DNA from: Motilibacter peucedani
GTDB taxonomy: Bacteria; Actinomycetota; Actinomycetes; Motilibacterales; Motilibacteraceae
Assembly (NCBI RefSeq): GCF_003634695.1
Contig: NZ_RBWV01000011.1
Span: forward strand, 310,001 to 374,000
Length of the DNA: 64,000 bases
Direction: 5' to 3'
Shown here: piece after piece, positions 8,603 through 18,941 of the stretch
How positions within the stretch are numbered: position 1 is the first letter of the stretch
Layout: every line of letters starts with the position of its first letter
Made by a program: the position numbers and the translations under genes
The notes under the pieces: model-generated
Databases searched by the model: none
Told to the model about the DNA's origin: nothing
The model's input: only the letters and a program-made list of their open reading frames with translations

Positions 8603-11110
8603 ATGGCACGCGGTCACCTGCGCATCTACCTGGGCGCCGCGCCGGGGGTGGGCAAGACCTACGCCATGCTCGACGAGGCGCAGCGCCGGCTCGCGCGCGG
8701 GGGCGCGGTGGTCGTGGGCGTCGTCGAGACCCACGACCGGGCCCACACGGCCGCCCTGCTCGAGGGCCTTCCGGTCGTGCCGATGCGCCGGGTCGAGCGC
8801 CGGGGCATCGTGCTGCGCGAGATGGACCTCGACGGGGTGCTCGAGCGACGGCCCGAGCTGGTCCTGGTCGACGAGCTGGCGCACACCAACGCACCGGGGT
8901 CGCGGCACGAGAAGCGCTGGCAGGACGTCGAGGAGCTGCTCGCCGCCGGCATCGACGTCCTCTCGACCGTCAACGTGCAGCACCTGGAGTCGCTCAACGA
9001 CGTGGTGCAGAAGATCACTGGCGTGCCGCAGCGCGAGACGGTCCCGGACGCGGTGGTGCGCCGGGCCGACCAGGTGCAGCTGGTCGACTCCACCCCGGAG
9101 GCGCTGCGCCGGCGCCTCGCGCACGGCAACGTCTACCCGCCCGAGCGCGTCGACGCCGCCCTCTCGAACTACTTCCGCCCCTCCAACCTCACGGCGCTGC
9201 GCGAGCTCGCGCTTCTGTGGCTGGCCGACAAGGTCGACGACGGGCTCCAGGAGCTGCGGCTCGACCTCGGCGTCACCGACACCTGGGAGACCCGCGAGCG
9301 GGTGCTCGTCGCCCTGACCGGCGGGCCGGGCGGCGACACGCTGCTGCGGCGGGCGGCGCGCATCGCCGACCGCGCCAGGGGCGCGGAGCTGCTCGCCGCC
9401 TACGTCGCCCGCTCCGACGGCCTGGCGGCCGGCTCCCCCGACTCCCTCGCGCGGCAGCGGGCCCTGGTCGAGTCGCTCGGCGGGACCTACCACGTGCTGG
9501 TCGGCGACGACGTCGCCGACGCCCTGCTGCACTTCGCCCGGGCCGAGAACGTCACGCAGCTCGTGCTCGGCACCAGCCGGCGCTCGCGCCTGCGCCGGAC
9601 CCTCGGCCGCGAGTCGGTGAGCGCGAGCGTCCTGCGCAGCTCCGGCGACATCGACGTGCACGTGGTCACCCACGAGGAGGCCGCGGGCAGCCGGCAGCTG
9701 CCCCACCCGTCGAGCGGGGTCGCCCGGCGCCGGCGGGTGTGGGGGCTGGTGCTCGCGGTCGTGCTCCCCGTGCTGGTCACCGCTGCCCTGACCCGTACGC
9801 GCAGCTCGGTCAACCTCACCAGCGAGGCGCTGCTGCTGCTGCTGGCAGTGGTCGCTGCGGCGCTCGTCGGGGGAGCGGTGCCGGCCGCCGTCAGCGCCCT
9901 GCTCGCCGCCTCTCTGCTCAACTGGTACTTCACCCCGCCGTTGCACACCTTCACGATCGGCGAGCGCAACAACGTGCTGGCCGTGCTGGTCTTCCTCGTC
10001 GTGGGCGCCGCCGTCAGCGCGGTCGTCGACGTGGCTGCGCGGCGCACGAGCCAGGCGGCGCGCGCGTCCGCGGAGGCGGCGGTGCTGTCCGCGGTCGCCG
10101 GCAGCGTGCTGCGGGGCGAGAGCGCGCTCCCGGCGCTGCTCGACCGGCTGCGCGACACCTTCGCGGTGTCGTCGGTCGCCCTGCTGGAGCGCGCGGGCCC
10201 GCTGGAGCCGTGGTCGTCGGTGGCCAGCAGCGGACCCGACCCGGCCCGCTCGCCCGACGAGGGCGAGGTGCTGGTGCCCGCGGGCGACTCGCTGGCGCTG
10301 GTCCTGCGCGGACGCCCGCTGCCGGCGGAGGACCGCCGCGTCCTGACCGCGTTCGCCGCGCAGGCGGCCGTCGCGCGCGAACGGAGCCGGCTGGCGAGCG
10401 CCGCGCAGGGTGCGGAGACCGTGCGCGAGGCCGACCGGGTGCGTACGGCGCTGCTGGCCGCCGTCGGACACGACCTCCGCACGCCGCTGGCCGCCGCGAA
10501 GACGGCGCTGAGCACCCTGCGGGCTCCGGACCTGCACCTCGACGACGAGGACCACGACGAGCTGCTCGCCAGCGCCGAGGAGTCGCTCGACCGGCTCACC
10601 CGGCTGGTCAGCAACCTGCTCGACCTCAGCCGGCTGCAGGCCGGCGCCATGAGCGTGCTCCTGCGCGACGTCGCCCTCGACGACGTCGTGCCGCTGGCCC
10701 TCGACAGCCTCGGACCCGCTGCTGCGCGGGTGACCTGCGACGTGCCCCCCACCCTGCCGCAGGTGCGCGCCGACGCGGGGCTCCTCGAGCGCGTCGTGGC
10801 CAACCTGGTGGCCAACGCGCTGCGCTACTCGCCGCCCGGTGCGGCACCGCACCTGGCGGGCAGCGCGCTCGGCGGCCGCGTGGAGCTGCGCGTCGTCGAC
10901 CGCGGGCCGGGAGTGCCCACGGCCGAGCGCGAGCGGATCTTCGTCGCCTTCCAGCGCCTGGGCGACACCGACAACACCACGGGCGTCGGGCTGGGGCTGG
11001 CGCTGTCGCGCGGGCTGGCCGAGGCGATGGGAGGCACGCTCACCGCTGAGGACACCCCGGGAGGAGGCCTCACCATGGTGCTCGCGCTCGAGGAGGCGAC
11101 CCGGTCATGA
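8603..11110 (+). CDS. kdpD: sensor histidine kinase KdpD
   Basis: Turgor/potassium sensor kinase (835 residues). The N-terminal KdpD domain begins with the Walker A motif GAAPGVGKT (lysine 18) and contains [15 protein letters not shown] Usp-like domain follows at about 230-350, four membrane helices (DUF4118) at about 378-480, then a GAF-like region. The HisKA domain has the phosphorylated histidine near residue 623 (VGHDLRTPL), and the HATPase domain ends with [13 protein letters not shown] chose ATG 8603 because homologues begin [14 protein letters not shown] 8594, three codons upstream, is possible. Its partner KdpE is encoded one gene downstream. Confidence 0.95.
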   Translation: MARGHLRIYLGAAPGVGKTYAMLDEAQRRLARGGAVVVGVVETHDRAHTAALLEGLPVVPMRRVERRGIVLREMDLDGVLERRPELVLVDELAHTNAPGSRHEKRWQDVEELLAAGIDVLSTVNVQHLESLNDVVQKITGVPQRETVPDAVVRRADQVQLVDSTPEALRRRLAHGNVYPPERVDAALSNYFRPSNLTALRELALLWLADKVDDGLQELRLDLGVTDTWETRERVLVALTGGPGGDTLLRRAARIADRARGAELLAAYVARSDGLAAGSPDSLARQRALVESLGGTYHVLVGDDVADALLHFARAENVTQLVLGTSRRSRLRRTLGRESVSASVLRSSGDIDVHVVTHEEAAGSRQLPHPSSGVARRRRVWGLVLAVVLPVLVTAALTRTRSSVNLTSEALLLLLAVVAAALVGGAVPAAVSALLAASLLNWYFTPPLHTFTIGERNNVLAVLVFLVVGAAVSAVVDVAARRTSQAARASAEAAVLSAVAGSVLRGESALPALLDRLRDTFAVSSVALLERAGPLEPWSSVASSGPDPARSPDEGEVLVPAGDSLALVLRGRPLPAEDRRVLTAFAAQAAVARERSRLASAAQGAETVREADRVRTALLAAVGHDLRTPLAAAKTALSTLRAPDLHLDDEDHDELLASAEESLDRLTRLVSNLLDLSRLQAGAMSVLLRDVALDDVVPLALDSLGPAAARVTCDVPPTLPQVRADAGLLERVVANLVANALRYSPPGAAPHLAGSALGGRVELRVVDRGPGVPTAERERIFVAFQRLGDTDNTTGVGLGLALSRGLAEAMGGTLTAEDTPGGGLTMVLALEEATRS

Positions 11111-13062
11111 CCAGCACGTCGGCACGCGGCACCGCAGCACCGCGCCTGCGCTCCTGGCTGCTCGAGGGTGAGGAGGGCCGGGCCGCCCGGCTGCCCGGCC
11201 CGCACGCGAAGCCCGCCCCGGCGCACCGCGCGCAGGCGTGGTGGCGCGTGATGTGCCTGACCGGCGTCGACTACTTCTCGACCCTGGGCTACCAGCCGGG
11301 CATCGCGGCCCTGGCGGCGGGCGCGGTCGCACCCGTGGCCACGCTCGTGCTGGTGGCGCTGACGCTGGTCGGGGCACTGCCGGTCTACCGCCGGGTGGCC
11401 CGCGAGAGCCCCCACGGCGAGGGCTCGATCGCCATGCTGGAGCGGATCCTGCCGTGGTGGGCGGGCAAGCTGTTCGTGCTGGTGCTGCTGGGCTTCGCCG
11501 CGACCGACTTCCTCATCACCATCACGCTCTCGGCGGCCGACGCCTCCGCCCACGCGCTCGAGAACCCCTACGTCCCCGACTGGGCGCACGGGCACCAGGT
11601 GCTGCTGACCGCGGTGCTGCTCGCCGCCCTCTCGGCCGTCTTCCTGCGAGGGTTCCGCGAGGCCATCGGCATCGCGGTCGTCCTCGTCACCGCGTACCTC
11701 GCCCTGAGCGCCGTCGTCGTGGCGGACTCGCTGCTCGAGGTCGCCCGCCACCCTCAGCTCGTGCGCGACTGGCACGCGCTGCTGGTGAGCGAGCACCCCG
11801 ACTGGCTCGGCGTGCTGGGCACGGCGCTGGTCGTCTTCCCCAAGCTCGCGCTGGGCCTGTCCGGCTTCGAGACGGGCGTCGCGGTCATGCCGCAGATCGC
11901 GGGCGGCTCCGACGACACCCCGGCACGGCCGCTCGGGCGCATCCGCGGCGCCCACCGCCTGCTCACGACCGCGGCGGTGGTCATGAGCGTCTTCCTCGTG
12001 CTGTCGAGCTTCACCACCACGGTGCTGATCCCCCCGGCGGAGTTCCGCAGCGGCGGGCAGGCCAGCGGCCGGGCGCTCGCCTACCTCGCGCACGAGCACC
12101 TCGGCAGCGCGTTCGGCACCGCCTACGACATCAGCACGATCGCGATCCTGTGGTTCGCCGGCGCCTCGGCCATGGCCGGGCTGCTCAACCTGGTGCCGCG
12201 CTACCTGCCGAGGTACGGCATGGCGCCCCGGTGGGCCAAGGCGTTGCGCCCGCTGGTGCTGGTGTTCTCGGCCGTCGCGCTGTTCGTCACCTGGTGGTTC
12301 GACGCCAGCGTCGACGCGCAGGGCGGCGCCTACGCCACCGGCGTCCTCGTGCTCATGACCTCGGCGACCGTCGCCGTGGCGCTGTCCGCGCGGCGGCTGC
12401 ACCAGCGGGGGGCGGCGCTGGGCTTCGCCGCCGTCGCGGCGGTGTTCGCCTACACGACGGCCACCAACGTCGTGGAGCGGCCCGACGGCGTACGCATCGG
12501 CGGGTGCTTCATCCTCGCCATCCTCGTCGTGTCGCTGCTCTCACGCGTGCGCCGCGCGTTCGAGCTGCGGGCTGCCAGCGTCAGCTTCGACGCTGCCGCC
12601 GAGCGCTACCTGCTCGAGGCCGCGCGCTCCGGCGCGCTGCACGTCGTCGCGAACGAGCCCGGACGCCGCGACGCCCGCGAGTACCGCGAGAAGGCCGACG
12701 AGGCGCGCCGTCTGAGCAACCTGCCGCGCTTCGCGCCGCTGGTCTTCCTCGAGGTCACCGTCGACGACGCCTCCGACTTCGAGACCGACCTGCGGGTGCG
12801 CGGCGAGGAGCGGTTCGGCCACCGCATCCTCACGGTGCACAGCTCGGTCATCCCGAACACCGTCGCCGAGCTGCTGCTCGCCGTCCGCGACCGCACCGGC
12901 ACCCTGCCGCAGGTCTACTTCTCCTGGACCGAGGGCAACCCGCTCCTGCACCTGCTGCGCTTCCTCTTCTTCGGCGCCGGCGAGGTCGCCACCGTCACCC
13001 GCGAGGTGCTGCGGCAGGCTGAGCCCGACCCGGCGCGCCGGCCGGTCGTGCACGTCGCCTGA
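11107..13062 (+). CDS. APC-family permease within the kdp operon
   Basis: Integral membrane transporter of 651 residues related to the amino acid/polyamine/organocation superfamily. About twelve membrane segments are seen (first near residues 52-70), and the N-terminal motif [15 protein letters not shown] resembles the unwound helix 1 of APC proteins. A soluble C-terminal region of about 150 residues follows. The gene overlaps kdpD by ATGA and precedes kdpE by 22 bases, so it belongs to the operon. Its placement suggests a second potassium-related transporter, comparable in concept to KimA, but no substrate can be read from the sequence. Confidence 0.8.
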   Translation: MTSTSARGTAAPRLRSWLLEGEEGRAARLPGPHAKPAPAHRAQAWWRVMCLTGVDYFSTLGYQPGIAALAAGAVAPVATLVLVALTLVGALPVYRRVARESPHGEGSIAMLERILPWWAGKLFVLVLLGFAATDFLITITLSAADASAHALENPYVPDWAHGHQVLLTAVLLAALSAVFLRGFREAIGIAVVLVTAYLALSAVVVADSLLEVARHPQLVRDWHALLVSEHPDWLGVLGTALVVFPKLALGLSGFETGVAVMPQIAGGSDDTPARPLGRIRGAHRLLTTAAVVMSVFLVLSSFTTTVLIPPAEFRSGGQASGRALAYLAHEHLGSAFGTAYDISTIAILWFAGASAMAGLLNLVPRYLPRYGMAPRWAKALRPLVLVFSAVALFVTWWFDASVDAQGGAYATGVLVLMTSATVAVALSARRLHQRGAALGFAAVAAVFAYTTATNVVERPDGVRIGGCFILAILVVSLLSRVRRAFELRAASVSFDAAAERYLLEAARSGALHVVANEPGRRDAREYREKADEARRLSNLPRFAPLVFLEVTVDDASDFETDLRVRGEERFGHRILTVHSSVIPNTVAELLLAVRDRTGTLPQVYFSWTEGNPLLHLLRFLFFGAGEVATVTREVLRQAEPDPARRPVVHVA

Positions 13063-13084
13063 GCACCCGGCCGAGAGGAGCCCC

Positions 13085-13768
13085 GTGACCCGCGTGCTGG
13101 TCGTCGACGACGAGCCGCAGCTCGTGCGCTCGCTGCGCATCACGCTGCGGGCCCGCGGGTTCGAGGTGCACACCGCCACCACCGGCGCCGAGGCGCTGGC
13201 GGAGGCGGCCCGCGCCCACCCCGACGTCGTCCTGCTCGACCTGGGGCTGCCCGACATGGACGGCGTGGACGTCGTGCGCGGGCTGCGCGGCTGGAGCGAC
13301 GTGCCGGTCATCGTGCTGTCCGGCCGCAGCGACAGCCTCGACAAGGTGGAGGCGCTCGACGCGGGCGCCGACGACTACGTCACCAAGCCCTTCGACGTCG
13401 ACGAGCTGCTGGCCCGCACCCGGGCGGTGAGCCGCCGGTCGGCTCCTCCGGAGGCGCGGCCGGTGGTCCGGTTCGGCGAGGTCGTGGTCGACCTCGCCGA
13501 CCGGCGGGTCACGCGTACCGGCGCCGACGACGAGCCGGTGCGGCTCACGCCGACGGAGTGGCGGCTGCTCGAGGTGCTGGTCCGCCACCCCGGCCGGCTG
13601 GTCACCCAGCAGCAGCTGCTCCGCGAGGTGTGGGGGCCCGCCTACGGCGAGGAGACCAACTACCTGCGCCAGTACGTCGCCCAGCTGCGGCGCAAGCTGG
13701 AGCCCGGCGCCGACCGGCCGAGGCACCTGCTGACCGAGCCGGGCATGGGCTACCGCTTCCAGCCCTGA
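13085..13768 (+). CDS. kdpE: response regulator KdpE
   Basis: OmpR-family response regulator of 227 residues controlling kdp. The receiver domain has acidic residues D8/D9, the phosphoacceptor D52 (LLDLGLPDMDG), a switch Ser (VLSGR) and K near residue 101 (VTKPFD). The winged-helix DNA-binding domain spans about 130-225 and ends with MGYRF. It starts at GTG 13085 after a GAGAGGAG ribosome binding site. Its likely target is the tandem repeat at 3873-3922. Confidence 0.93.
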   Translation: MTRVLVVDDEPQLVRSLRITLRARGFEVHTATTGAEALAEAARAHPDVVLLDLGLPDMDGVDVVRGLRGWSDVPVIVLSGRSDSLDKVEALDAGADDYVTKPFDVDELLARTRAVSRRSAPPEARPVVRFGEVVVDLADRRVTRTGADDEPVRLTPTEWRLLEVLVRHPGRLVTQQQLLREVWGPAYGEETNYLRQYVAQLRRKLEPGADRPRHLLTEPGMGYRFQP

Positions 13769-13861
13769 CGCGCGGCGGCCCGGTCCACCGCTCGCTGCGC
13801 CGACGCCCGGTCACGCAGGACGAGCGGGCTCGGAACCCCGTACGGCGCTACGGTTCCCGCC

Positions 13862-14545
13862 ATGGAGCGAGGAGACGACGTGACGGCGTGGGGAGAGCAC
13901 CTGGCCGCGCTCGACGACGAGCTGGCCCGCCGCGAGGCGGAGGCGCTCACGTCCGGCACGTGGACCCCGCGCGAGCTGGCGGCGCTGGCGAGCGAGCGCG
14001 ACGCCCTGGCCGAGCAGTGGGACGAGCTCGCGGCGGTGCACGACGCGCGGGCCACCCGGCGCGACGAGGCCGCTCTCGCCCGCGACGTCGAGGCCACCCG
14101 GCGGGGACGGCGCCGCGACTCGGGGGCGGGCGCGCACGACCCGGCCGGCGAGCGCTTCCTCGCGGCCCGCGAGCGCGACGCTGCCCTGGTCGAGCGGGAG
14201 GGGTCCCGCGCGGAGCGCCAGCACGCCAGCGACGACCGCGGCCGCGGCGCCCGGGCCCGCGAGCGCGCCGCGGCCGACCGCGACCAGGCGGTGCAGCGCG
14301 CCGAGGCGGGCGACGCCGAGGTCTCGGCCCTCCACCAGGCGCTCGAGACCAGCCGGCAGGTCGGCATGGCCCGGGGGATGCTCATGGAGCGGCACGGCGT
14401 CGACGGCGACGGCGCCTTCCGACTGCTCGCCGCGCTCGCCCGGCAGGCGGCCAGCACGGTGCCGGAGGCCGCGGCGGTGCTCGTCGCCGCGGCCGGCGCA
14501 CGCGGTGCGGGTGCCGGTCAGCCGGCGGACGCGCCCGGCGGGTAG
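13862..14545 (+). CDS. ANTAR-domain protein with long coiled coil
   Basis: Protein of 227 residues. The first two thirds are highly charged, Arg/Glu/Ala-rich and probably a long coiled coil. Residues about 155-205 form an ANTAR RNA-binding domain (SRQVGMARGMLMERHG, then AFRLLAALARQ), which in other proteins prevents transcription termination at two-hairpin RNAs. No receiver or GAF domain is present, so the sensory input is unclear. ATG 13862 lies 7 bases after TACGGT (13849-13854), consistent with a leaderless message. It sits between kdpE and an ABC transporter. Confidence 0.7.
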   Translation: MERGDDVTAWGEHLAALDDELARREAEALTSGTWTPRELAALASERDALAEQWDELAAVHDARATRRDEAALARDVEATRRGRRRDSGAGAHDPAGERFLAARERDAALVEREGSRAERQHASDDRGRGARARERAAADRDQAVQRAEAGDAEVSALHQALETSRQVGMARGMLMERHGVDGDGAFRLLAALARQAASTVPEAAAVLVAAAGARGAGAGQPADAPGG

Positions 14546-14550
14546 GCGGG

Positions 14551-14602
14551 CGTCACGATCACGTCACGAGGGGTGCCCTGCCGTCGGTCCCCCCGATAGC
14601 GT
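14551..14602 (+). promoter_or_regulatory. promoter with 11-bp tandem repeat
   Basis: Two copies of CGTCACGA lie at 14551 and 14562, 11 bp apart, followed by a TAGCGT hexamer at 14597-14602, 7 bases before the GTG of the ABC permease gene. There is no good -35 box. The repeat ends about 40 bases before the expected transcript start, where an activator of the OmpR/PhoB type would bind. The half-site differs from the kdp boxes by one base (CGTCACG versus CGTCAAG). Confidence 0.5.
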
Positions 14603-14609
14603 CGTCGCC

Positions 14610-17450
14610 GTGCGCCCGCCGTCCCCGCTGTGGCTCTCGGCGGCGCTCCGCCTGCCGGGCAGCGGCGTCTGGGGCCTCCTGGTCGTCGCGGCGTTCACCG
14701 TGCTCTCGGCCGCCGCCGCGTCCGAGCCGCTGTTCGCCGAGGCCGGTCGCAACGCGGCCATGCGCTCGGCGCTCGAGGCCGTGCCGCCCGGGGCCCGGGC
14801 CGCGGACGCGCCGGTCGTGCGCGTGGTGGGCGGCGGCGGCACGCGCAGGAGCACCGACGACCTCGCCGAGCGCCTGCGCCGCATCCCGGGCCTGACGCCG
14901 CCGCACACCACCGCTGTGTCGGTCGCCGCCGAGCTGCGAGGGCGGGACTCCGGCTACACCTTCGCCGTCGAGGCCGGCGGCCGCTCGGTCGCCTCGCGGG
15001 TCGTCGGCATCGAGGACCCGGGCACCCACCTGGTGGCGGCCGGGGCGTCGAGCGGCGCGGTACCTGCCGCCGGCGTCTGGCTGCCCGCCGACGTCGCCTC
15101 GCAGCTGGGCGTACGGCCGGGGTCCCTCGTCTCGCTGGTGCTCCGCGCCCGCCACCTCAGCGCCGCGACGGCGACCGCGACGGTGGCCGGCACCTACCGC
15201 ACCGGGGCCGACGGGCGCCGCCCCGCCGACCGGCCGGGCGCCGACTACTGGGCGCTGCTGCGCGGCGCGCTGCCGTCCGACGTGCAGTTCGCCAGCGACA
15301 CCGCCCACCTGGTCGTCGCCGACACGGCGACCGCCCGGGCCGTCTCCGACCAGACCGGCGACGAGCTGCTGTGGCTGGTGGACGCGGCCCTGCGCGCGGA
15401 CAACGACACGCTGGCCGGCGTCGGGCGCACGGCGGCCGGGGTCGAGGCGCTGCGCGCCCAGGTCGTCGACCAGGACGCGCTCCCGTCCGACCTCTCCCCC
15501 GTCTCCCCCTCGGTCGTCTCGGGCATCGCGATCGTGCACGGCGCCGCGCAGGAGGTCGCCGACGCCACCGAGCACCGCGCCGGCACCCTGTCGAGCGCCG
15601 CCGTCGCGCTCGGCGTCGCCGCGGTCGCCGCGGTCGCGGTGCTGGGGCTGCGGCGCAGGCGCACCGAGCAGCGGCTGGCGACGGGGCTCGGGCTGCGCCC
15701 TGCCTTCCAGGCGGCCCTGGCTGGGATCGAGCACCTGCCGGCCGCAGTGCTCGGCGTCGCCGCCGGGGTGCCGCTGGCGTACGCGGTGATCCGGGCCGTC
15801 GGCCCGCCCGGCCGGATCCCGGGGACGACGGTCCACCAGGCCGCCGTGCGCGGCGCGGTCACCGCGGGCGCAGGCCTCGTGGTCGTCGTGGCGGTCGCGC
15901 TGGTGGCGGCGCTGGTGGTCGTGCGGCCGAGCGCGGGCACCGTGCGCCGCCGGGTGCCGTGGGAGGCGCTGACCGTGGTGGCGGCGGCCACGGCGTCCGC
16001 CGGGCTGCTCACCGCCTCGCCCGAGGGCGCCAGCTCGAGCGGGCTCTCGCTGCTGGTGCCGCTGCTCGTGACCGCGGCCGTCGGGGCGGTGGGCGGCCGG
16101 GTCGTCACCTGGTCGACGGCCCAGCTGCTGCGGCGCCGCAGCGCCACTTCTTCCGGGCGCCGGGCGTCCTGGGCGGGCTGGCTCGCCCTGCGCCGCCTCG
16201 CGGCACCGGGCGCGGAGCGGGCGGGCGTCGTCGCCGTGCTGTCCTCGGGCCTCGGTCTGCTGCTCTTCGCGCTGTGCGCGGCGACCTCCACGACGGCCAC
16301 GACCGGGGACCGCGTGGCGGTCACCTCGGGCGCCCGGGCGACCGCCGACATCGAGGACTCCTCCGCCCTCGACCCGTCACCGCCGCGTCGGCCGACCGGG
16401 CGCGCGGCGCAGGAGGCGGTGCCGCCGGCCGAGGAGCTCGCGCAGGTGCACCCACCGCCCGTCGCGCCGTGGCAGACCGTGGTCTGGCGCACGCGTGTCG
16501 GCATCGGCGGCTCGTCCGGCAACATCGAGGTGCTCGCCGTCGACCCCGACCGCTTCGCCGCGGTCGCGAGCTGGGGCACCGGCTCGGAGCTCGCCGCGGC
16601 GCGCCGGCTGATGGCCCCGCTCGCCACCGGCGACCGCGAGGCGCTGCGGCTGCTGGCCGCCGGGCAGACGCCGGTGACGGTGCCCGTCGTCGCCGTCAAC
16701 TACCCCGGCATGCGCACCGGTTCGCGCGTCTCGGTGCAGACCCTGGCGACCGACGTGCCGGTGCAGGTCGTCGGCACCGCCCGCGCCTTCCCCGGGCTGG
16801 GGACGATGCCCATGCTCGTGGCGCCGCAGGCGAGCATGCTCTTCCAGGCCGGACCCGCGGATCCCCGCTACGCCAACGGCGGCACGAGCTCCATGGCCGG
16901 CTACTTCGGTGCCTCGCTGTGGTCGTCGCGGGGGGCCGCGGACGTCGACGAGACGCTGCAGGCGCACCACGTCGAGCCGGTGCGTACCTCCTCCGAGCTC
17001 GTGGCGCGGCAGCAGCCGCAGCTCGTGGCGGCGGCGCGCGGGCTGGGGTACCTGCGCACGCTCGGCCTGTGCGCCGGGCTGATCGCGCTGCTCGCGTTCG
17101 CCATGCACGCCGACCGGTCGGCGGCGCGGGCGCGCGCCACGGAGCTGATGCTGCGCCGCGTCGGGCTCGGCGCGCGCGGCGTGTGGGCCGCCCGGCTGCT
17201 CGAGCTGGCGGCCATGGCCGCCGCCGCGGTGCTGCTGGCCGCGGCGGGCTGGGCGCTGGTGGCTCCGATGGCGGCGCGCCTGCTCGACCCGCAGCAGGGG
17301 CAGGTCGTGGCCTTCGACTTCGGCCTCGACGCCGGCAGCCTCGCGGCCACCGCCGGCGCGGCGGTGCTGGCCGTCGCCGTGGCTGCCGTGGTGGCGGGTG
17401 CGCGGGCGCGCGCCGAGGGGGACGAGCAGGTGCTCCGTGGCGCCGAGTAG
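14610..17450 (+). CDS. FtsX-like ABC transporter permease
   Basis: Large membrane protein of 946 residues with the duplicated layout of MacB/FtsX-type permeases. It has an N-terminal helix (about 18-36), an extracytoplasmic domain, a block of helices in the middle (about 325-540), a second extracytoplasmic domain and a C-terminal group of three helices (about 810-940). GTG 14610 is chosen because it gives a short N-terminus before the first helix and lies 7 bases after a -10-like TAGCGT. The two following genes encode its ATPases. Such systems usually act as mechanotransmitters or export lipids or peptides; the substrate is unknown. Confidence 0.82.
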   Translation: MRPPSPLWLSAALRLPGSGVWGLLVVAAFTVLSAAAASEPLFAEAGRNAAMRSALEAVPPGARAADAPVVRVVGGGGTRRSTDDLAERLRRIPGLTPPHTTAVSVAAELRGRDSGYTFAVEAGGRSVASRVVGIEDPGTHLVAAGASSGAVPAAGVWLPADVASQLGVRPGSLVSLVLRARHLSAATATATVAGTYRTGADGRRPADRPGADYWALLRGALPSDVQFASDTAHLVVADTATARAVSDQTGDELLWLVDAALRADNDTLAGVGRTAAGVEALRAQVVDQDALPSDLSPVSPSVVSGIAIVHGAAQEVADATEHRAGTLSSAAVALGVAAVAAVAVLGLRRRRTEQRLATGLGLRPAFQAALAGIEHLPAAVLGVAAGVPLAYAVIRAVGPPGRIPGTTVHQAAVRGAVTAGAGLVVVVAVALVAALVVVRPSAGTVRRRVPWEALTVVAAATASAGLLTASPEGASSSGLSLLVPLLVTAAVGAVGGRVVTWSTAQLLRRRSATSSGRRASWAGWLALRRLAAPGAERAGVVAVLSSGLGLLLFALCAATSTTATTGDRVAVTSGARATADIEDSSALDPSPPRRPTGRAAQEAVPPAEELAQVHPPPVAPWQTVVWRTRVGIGGSSGNIEVLAVDPDRFAAVASWGTGSELAAARRLMAPLATGDREALRLLAAGQTPVTVPVVAVNYPGMRTGSRVSVQTLATDVPVQVVGTARAFPGLGTMPMLVAPQASMLFQAGPADPRYANGGTSSMAGYFGASLWSSRGAADVDETLQAHHVEPVRTSSELVARQQPQLVAAARGLGYLRTLGLCAGLIALLAFAMHADRSAARARATELMLRRVGLGARGVWAARLLELAAMAAAAVLLAAAGWALVAPMAARLLDPQQGQVVAFDFGLDAGSLAATAGAAVLAVAVAAVVAGARARAEGDEQVLRGAE

Positions 17451-18282
17451 CCAGCCGGTCGAGGAGCCCGTCGCCGTGTGCGCGGGCCTGCTGAAGATCT
17501 ACGTCTCGGCCACCGGCGAGACGCACGCGCTGCGGGGCGTCGACGCGCGCTTCGCCCGCGGCACCGTGACCGCGGTGACCGGGCCGTCGGGCAGCGGCAA
17601 GTCGAGCCTGCTGGGCGTCCTCGCCCTCCAGGAGCGCGCGAGCGGCGGCGAGCTCACCGTCCTCGGGCGGCCGGTCGGCGGCCTGTCGGGCCGGGCGGTC
17701 ACCTCGTTGCGCCGGCGCCACGTCTCCTGGGTGGCCCAGCGGCCCAGCCACTCGCTGTTCCCGCGGCTCACCGCCGCCCAGCAGCTGCGGCAGGTCGCGG
17801 GCCTGCGCGGCGACGACCCGCGTACGCCGGTGCAGGCGCTCGACGAGCTCGGGCTGGCGCCGCTGGCGGGCTCGCGCCCGGGCGAGCTGTCCGGCGGCGA
17901 GCAGCAGCGGCTGGCTGTGGCCGTCGCCACCTGGGGCGCGCCCGACCTGCTGGTGGCCGACGAGCCGACCGCGGAGCTCGACGACGAGTCGGCGGTCCTG
18001 GTGCTCGAGCAGCTGCACCGGGCCGCCGCGGCGGGCAGCGCGGTCGTGCTCTCGACGCACGACGCCCGCGCCGTGGGAGCCGCCGACCGCGTGCTGGCGC
18101 TGCGGCACGGGGTGCTCTCGACCGAGCGCGACCGGGGCGGCCGGGTCACCGCGCCGATCGACTCCACGGGCCGGCTCCAGCTGCCCGCCGACGCCCTGGA
18201 GCTCTTCCCCGGAGGTCGCGCGCTGGTCGAGCGCGACGGCGACGGCCTGCGCCTGCGCCCGGTGGCGGAGGGCGACCGGTGA
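17437..18282 (+). CDS. ABC ATPase with AbrB-like C-terminal tail
   Basis: ATP-binding subunit (281 residues) of the LolD/MacB type. Walker A is GPSGSGKSS near residue 48, the signature is ELSGGEQQR near 150, Walker B is DLLVADEPTAEL, and the H-loop is STHDAR. After the ATPase core, residues about 242-280 form an IDSTGRLQLPADAL segment that looks like a SpoVT/AbrB-type swapped hairpin, which is unusual for an ABC ATPase. It starts at GTG 17437, overlapping the permease by 14 bases, and ends with a GTGA overlap to the next ATPase. Confidence 0.88.
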   Translation: MAPSSQPVEEPVAVCAGLLKIYVSATGETHALRGVDARFARGTVTAVTGPSGSGKSSLLGVLALQERASGGELTVLGRPVGGLSGRAVTSLRRRHVSWVAQRPSHSLFPRLTAAQQLRQVAGLRGDDPRTPVQALDELGLAPLAGSRPGELSGGEQQRLAVAVATWGAPDLLVADEPTAELDDESAVLVLEQLHRAAAAGSAVVLSTHDARAVGAADRVLALRHGVLSTERDRGGRVTAPIDSTGRLQLPADALELFPGGRALVERDGDGLRLRPVAEGDR

Positions 18283-18917
18283 GCGCCGCGCCGGTGCTCG
18301 TCGTGCGCGCGGTCAGCCACGTGGCGGGCGCGGGGCGCCATGCCGTACCCGTCCTCACCGACGTCAGCGTGGTCGCACACCGCGGCGAGCTGGTCGCCCT
18401 CGCCGGACGTTCGGGCTCAGGCAAGACCACGCTGTGCCACTTGGTCGCGGGTGCGATGAGGCCCGGCAGTGGCGAGGTCCTCGTCGAGGGACGCCCGGCC
18501 GACAGCATCGACGACTGGGCGGTGCGGGCCTTCCTGCCGCAGCGGCTCGGTCTGGCCGAGGAGCTCACCGTCGAGGAGAACGCCCACCTGCCGGCGCGGC
18601 TGCGCGGCGCGACGCCTGACGCCGGCCTCCTGGCGCGGCTGGCGCTCGACGCGATCGCGGCTCAGCCGGCCGTGCAGACCTCACTGGGCGAGCAGCAGCG
18701 CACCGGCCTCGCACGGGCGCTCTGCCTCCGTCCGGGGCTGCTCGTCCTCGACGAGCCGACGGGGCACCAGGACGACGCCAACGTCGACCGGGTGCTGGGC
18801 GAGCTGCAGCGCGCTGCAGCGACGGGTACGACTGTGCTGGCCGCCACGCACGACCCCCGTGTCATCGCGGTGGCCTCGCGCGTGGTTCGCCTCGAGGGCG
18901 GCCGAGTCGACGGCTGA
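18279..18917 (+). CDS. second ABC ATPase of the same system
   Basis: ATP-binding protein of 212 residues. Walker A is GRSGSGKTT, the signature motif is degenerate (TSLGEQQRTGLARA), Walker B is LLVLDEPTG and the switch histidine is in ATHDPR. Because the first ATPase has a canonical LSGGE signature and this one SLGEQ, the two may form a heterodimer with asymmetric sites on one permease. The gene is coupled to the preceding one by GTGA. It is convergent with the following minus-strand gene, 24 bases apart. Confidence 0.87.
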   Translation: MSAAPVLVVRAVSHVAGAGRHAVPVLTDVSVVAHRGELVALAGRSGSGKTTLCHLVAGAMRPGSGEVLVEGRPADSIDDWAVRAFLPQRLGLAEELTVEENAHLPARLRGATPDAGLLARLALDAIAAQPAVQTSLGEQQRTGLARALCLRPGLLVLDEPTGHQDDANVDRVLGELQRAAATGTTVLAATHDPRVIAVASRVVRLEGGRVDG

Positions 18918-18941
18918 CCGGCGCCGTCCGCGGCTCCGCGA

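Noticed and set aside
8228-10852. 874-codon frame opposite kdpD
   Set aside because: Low-complexity Arg/Gly/Ala/His sequence caused by GC bias; kdpD on the other strand has intact family motifs.
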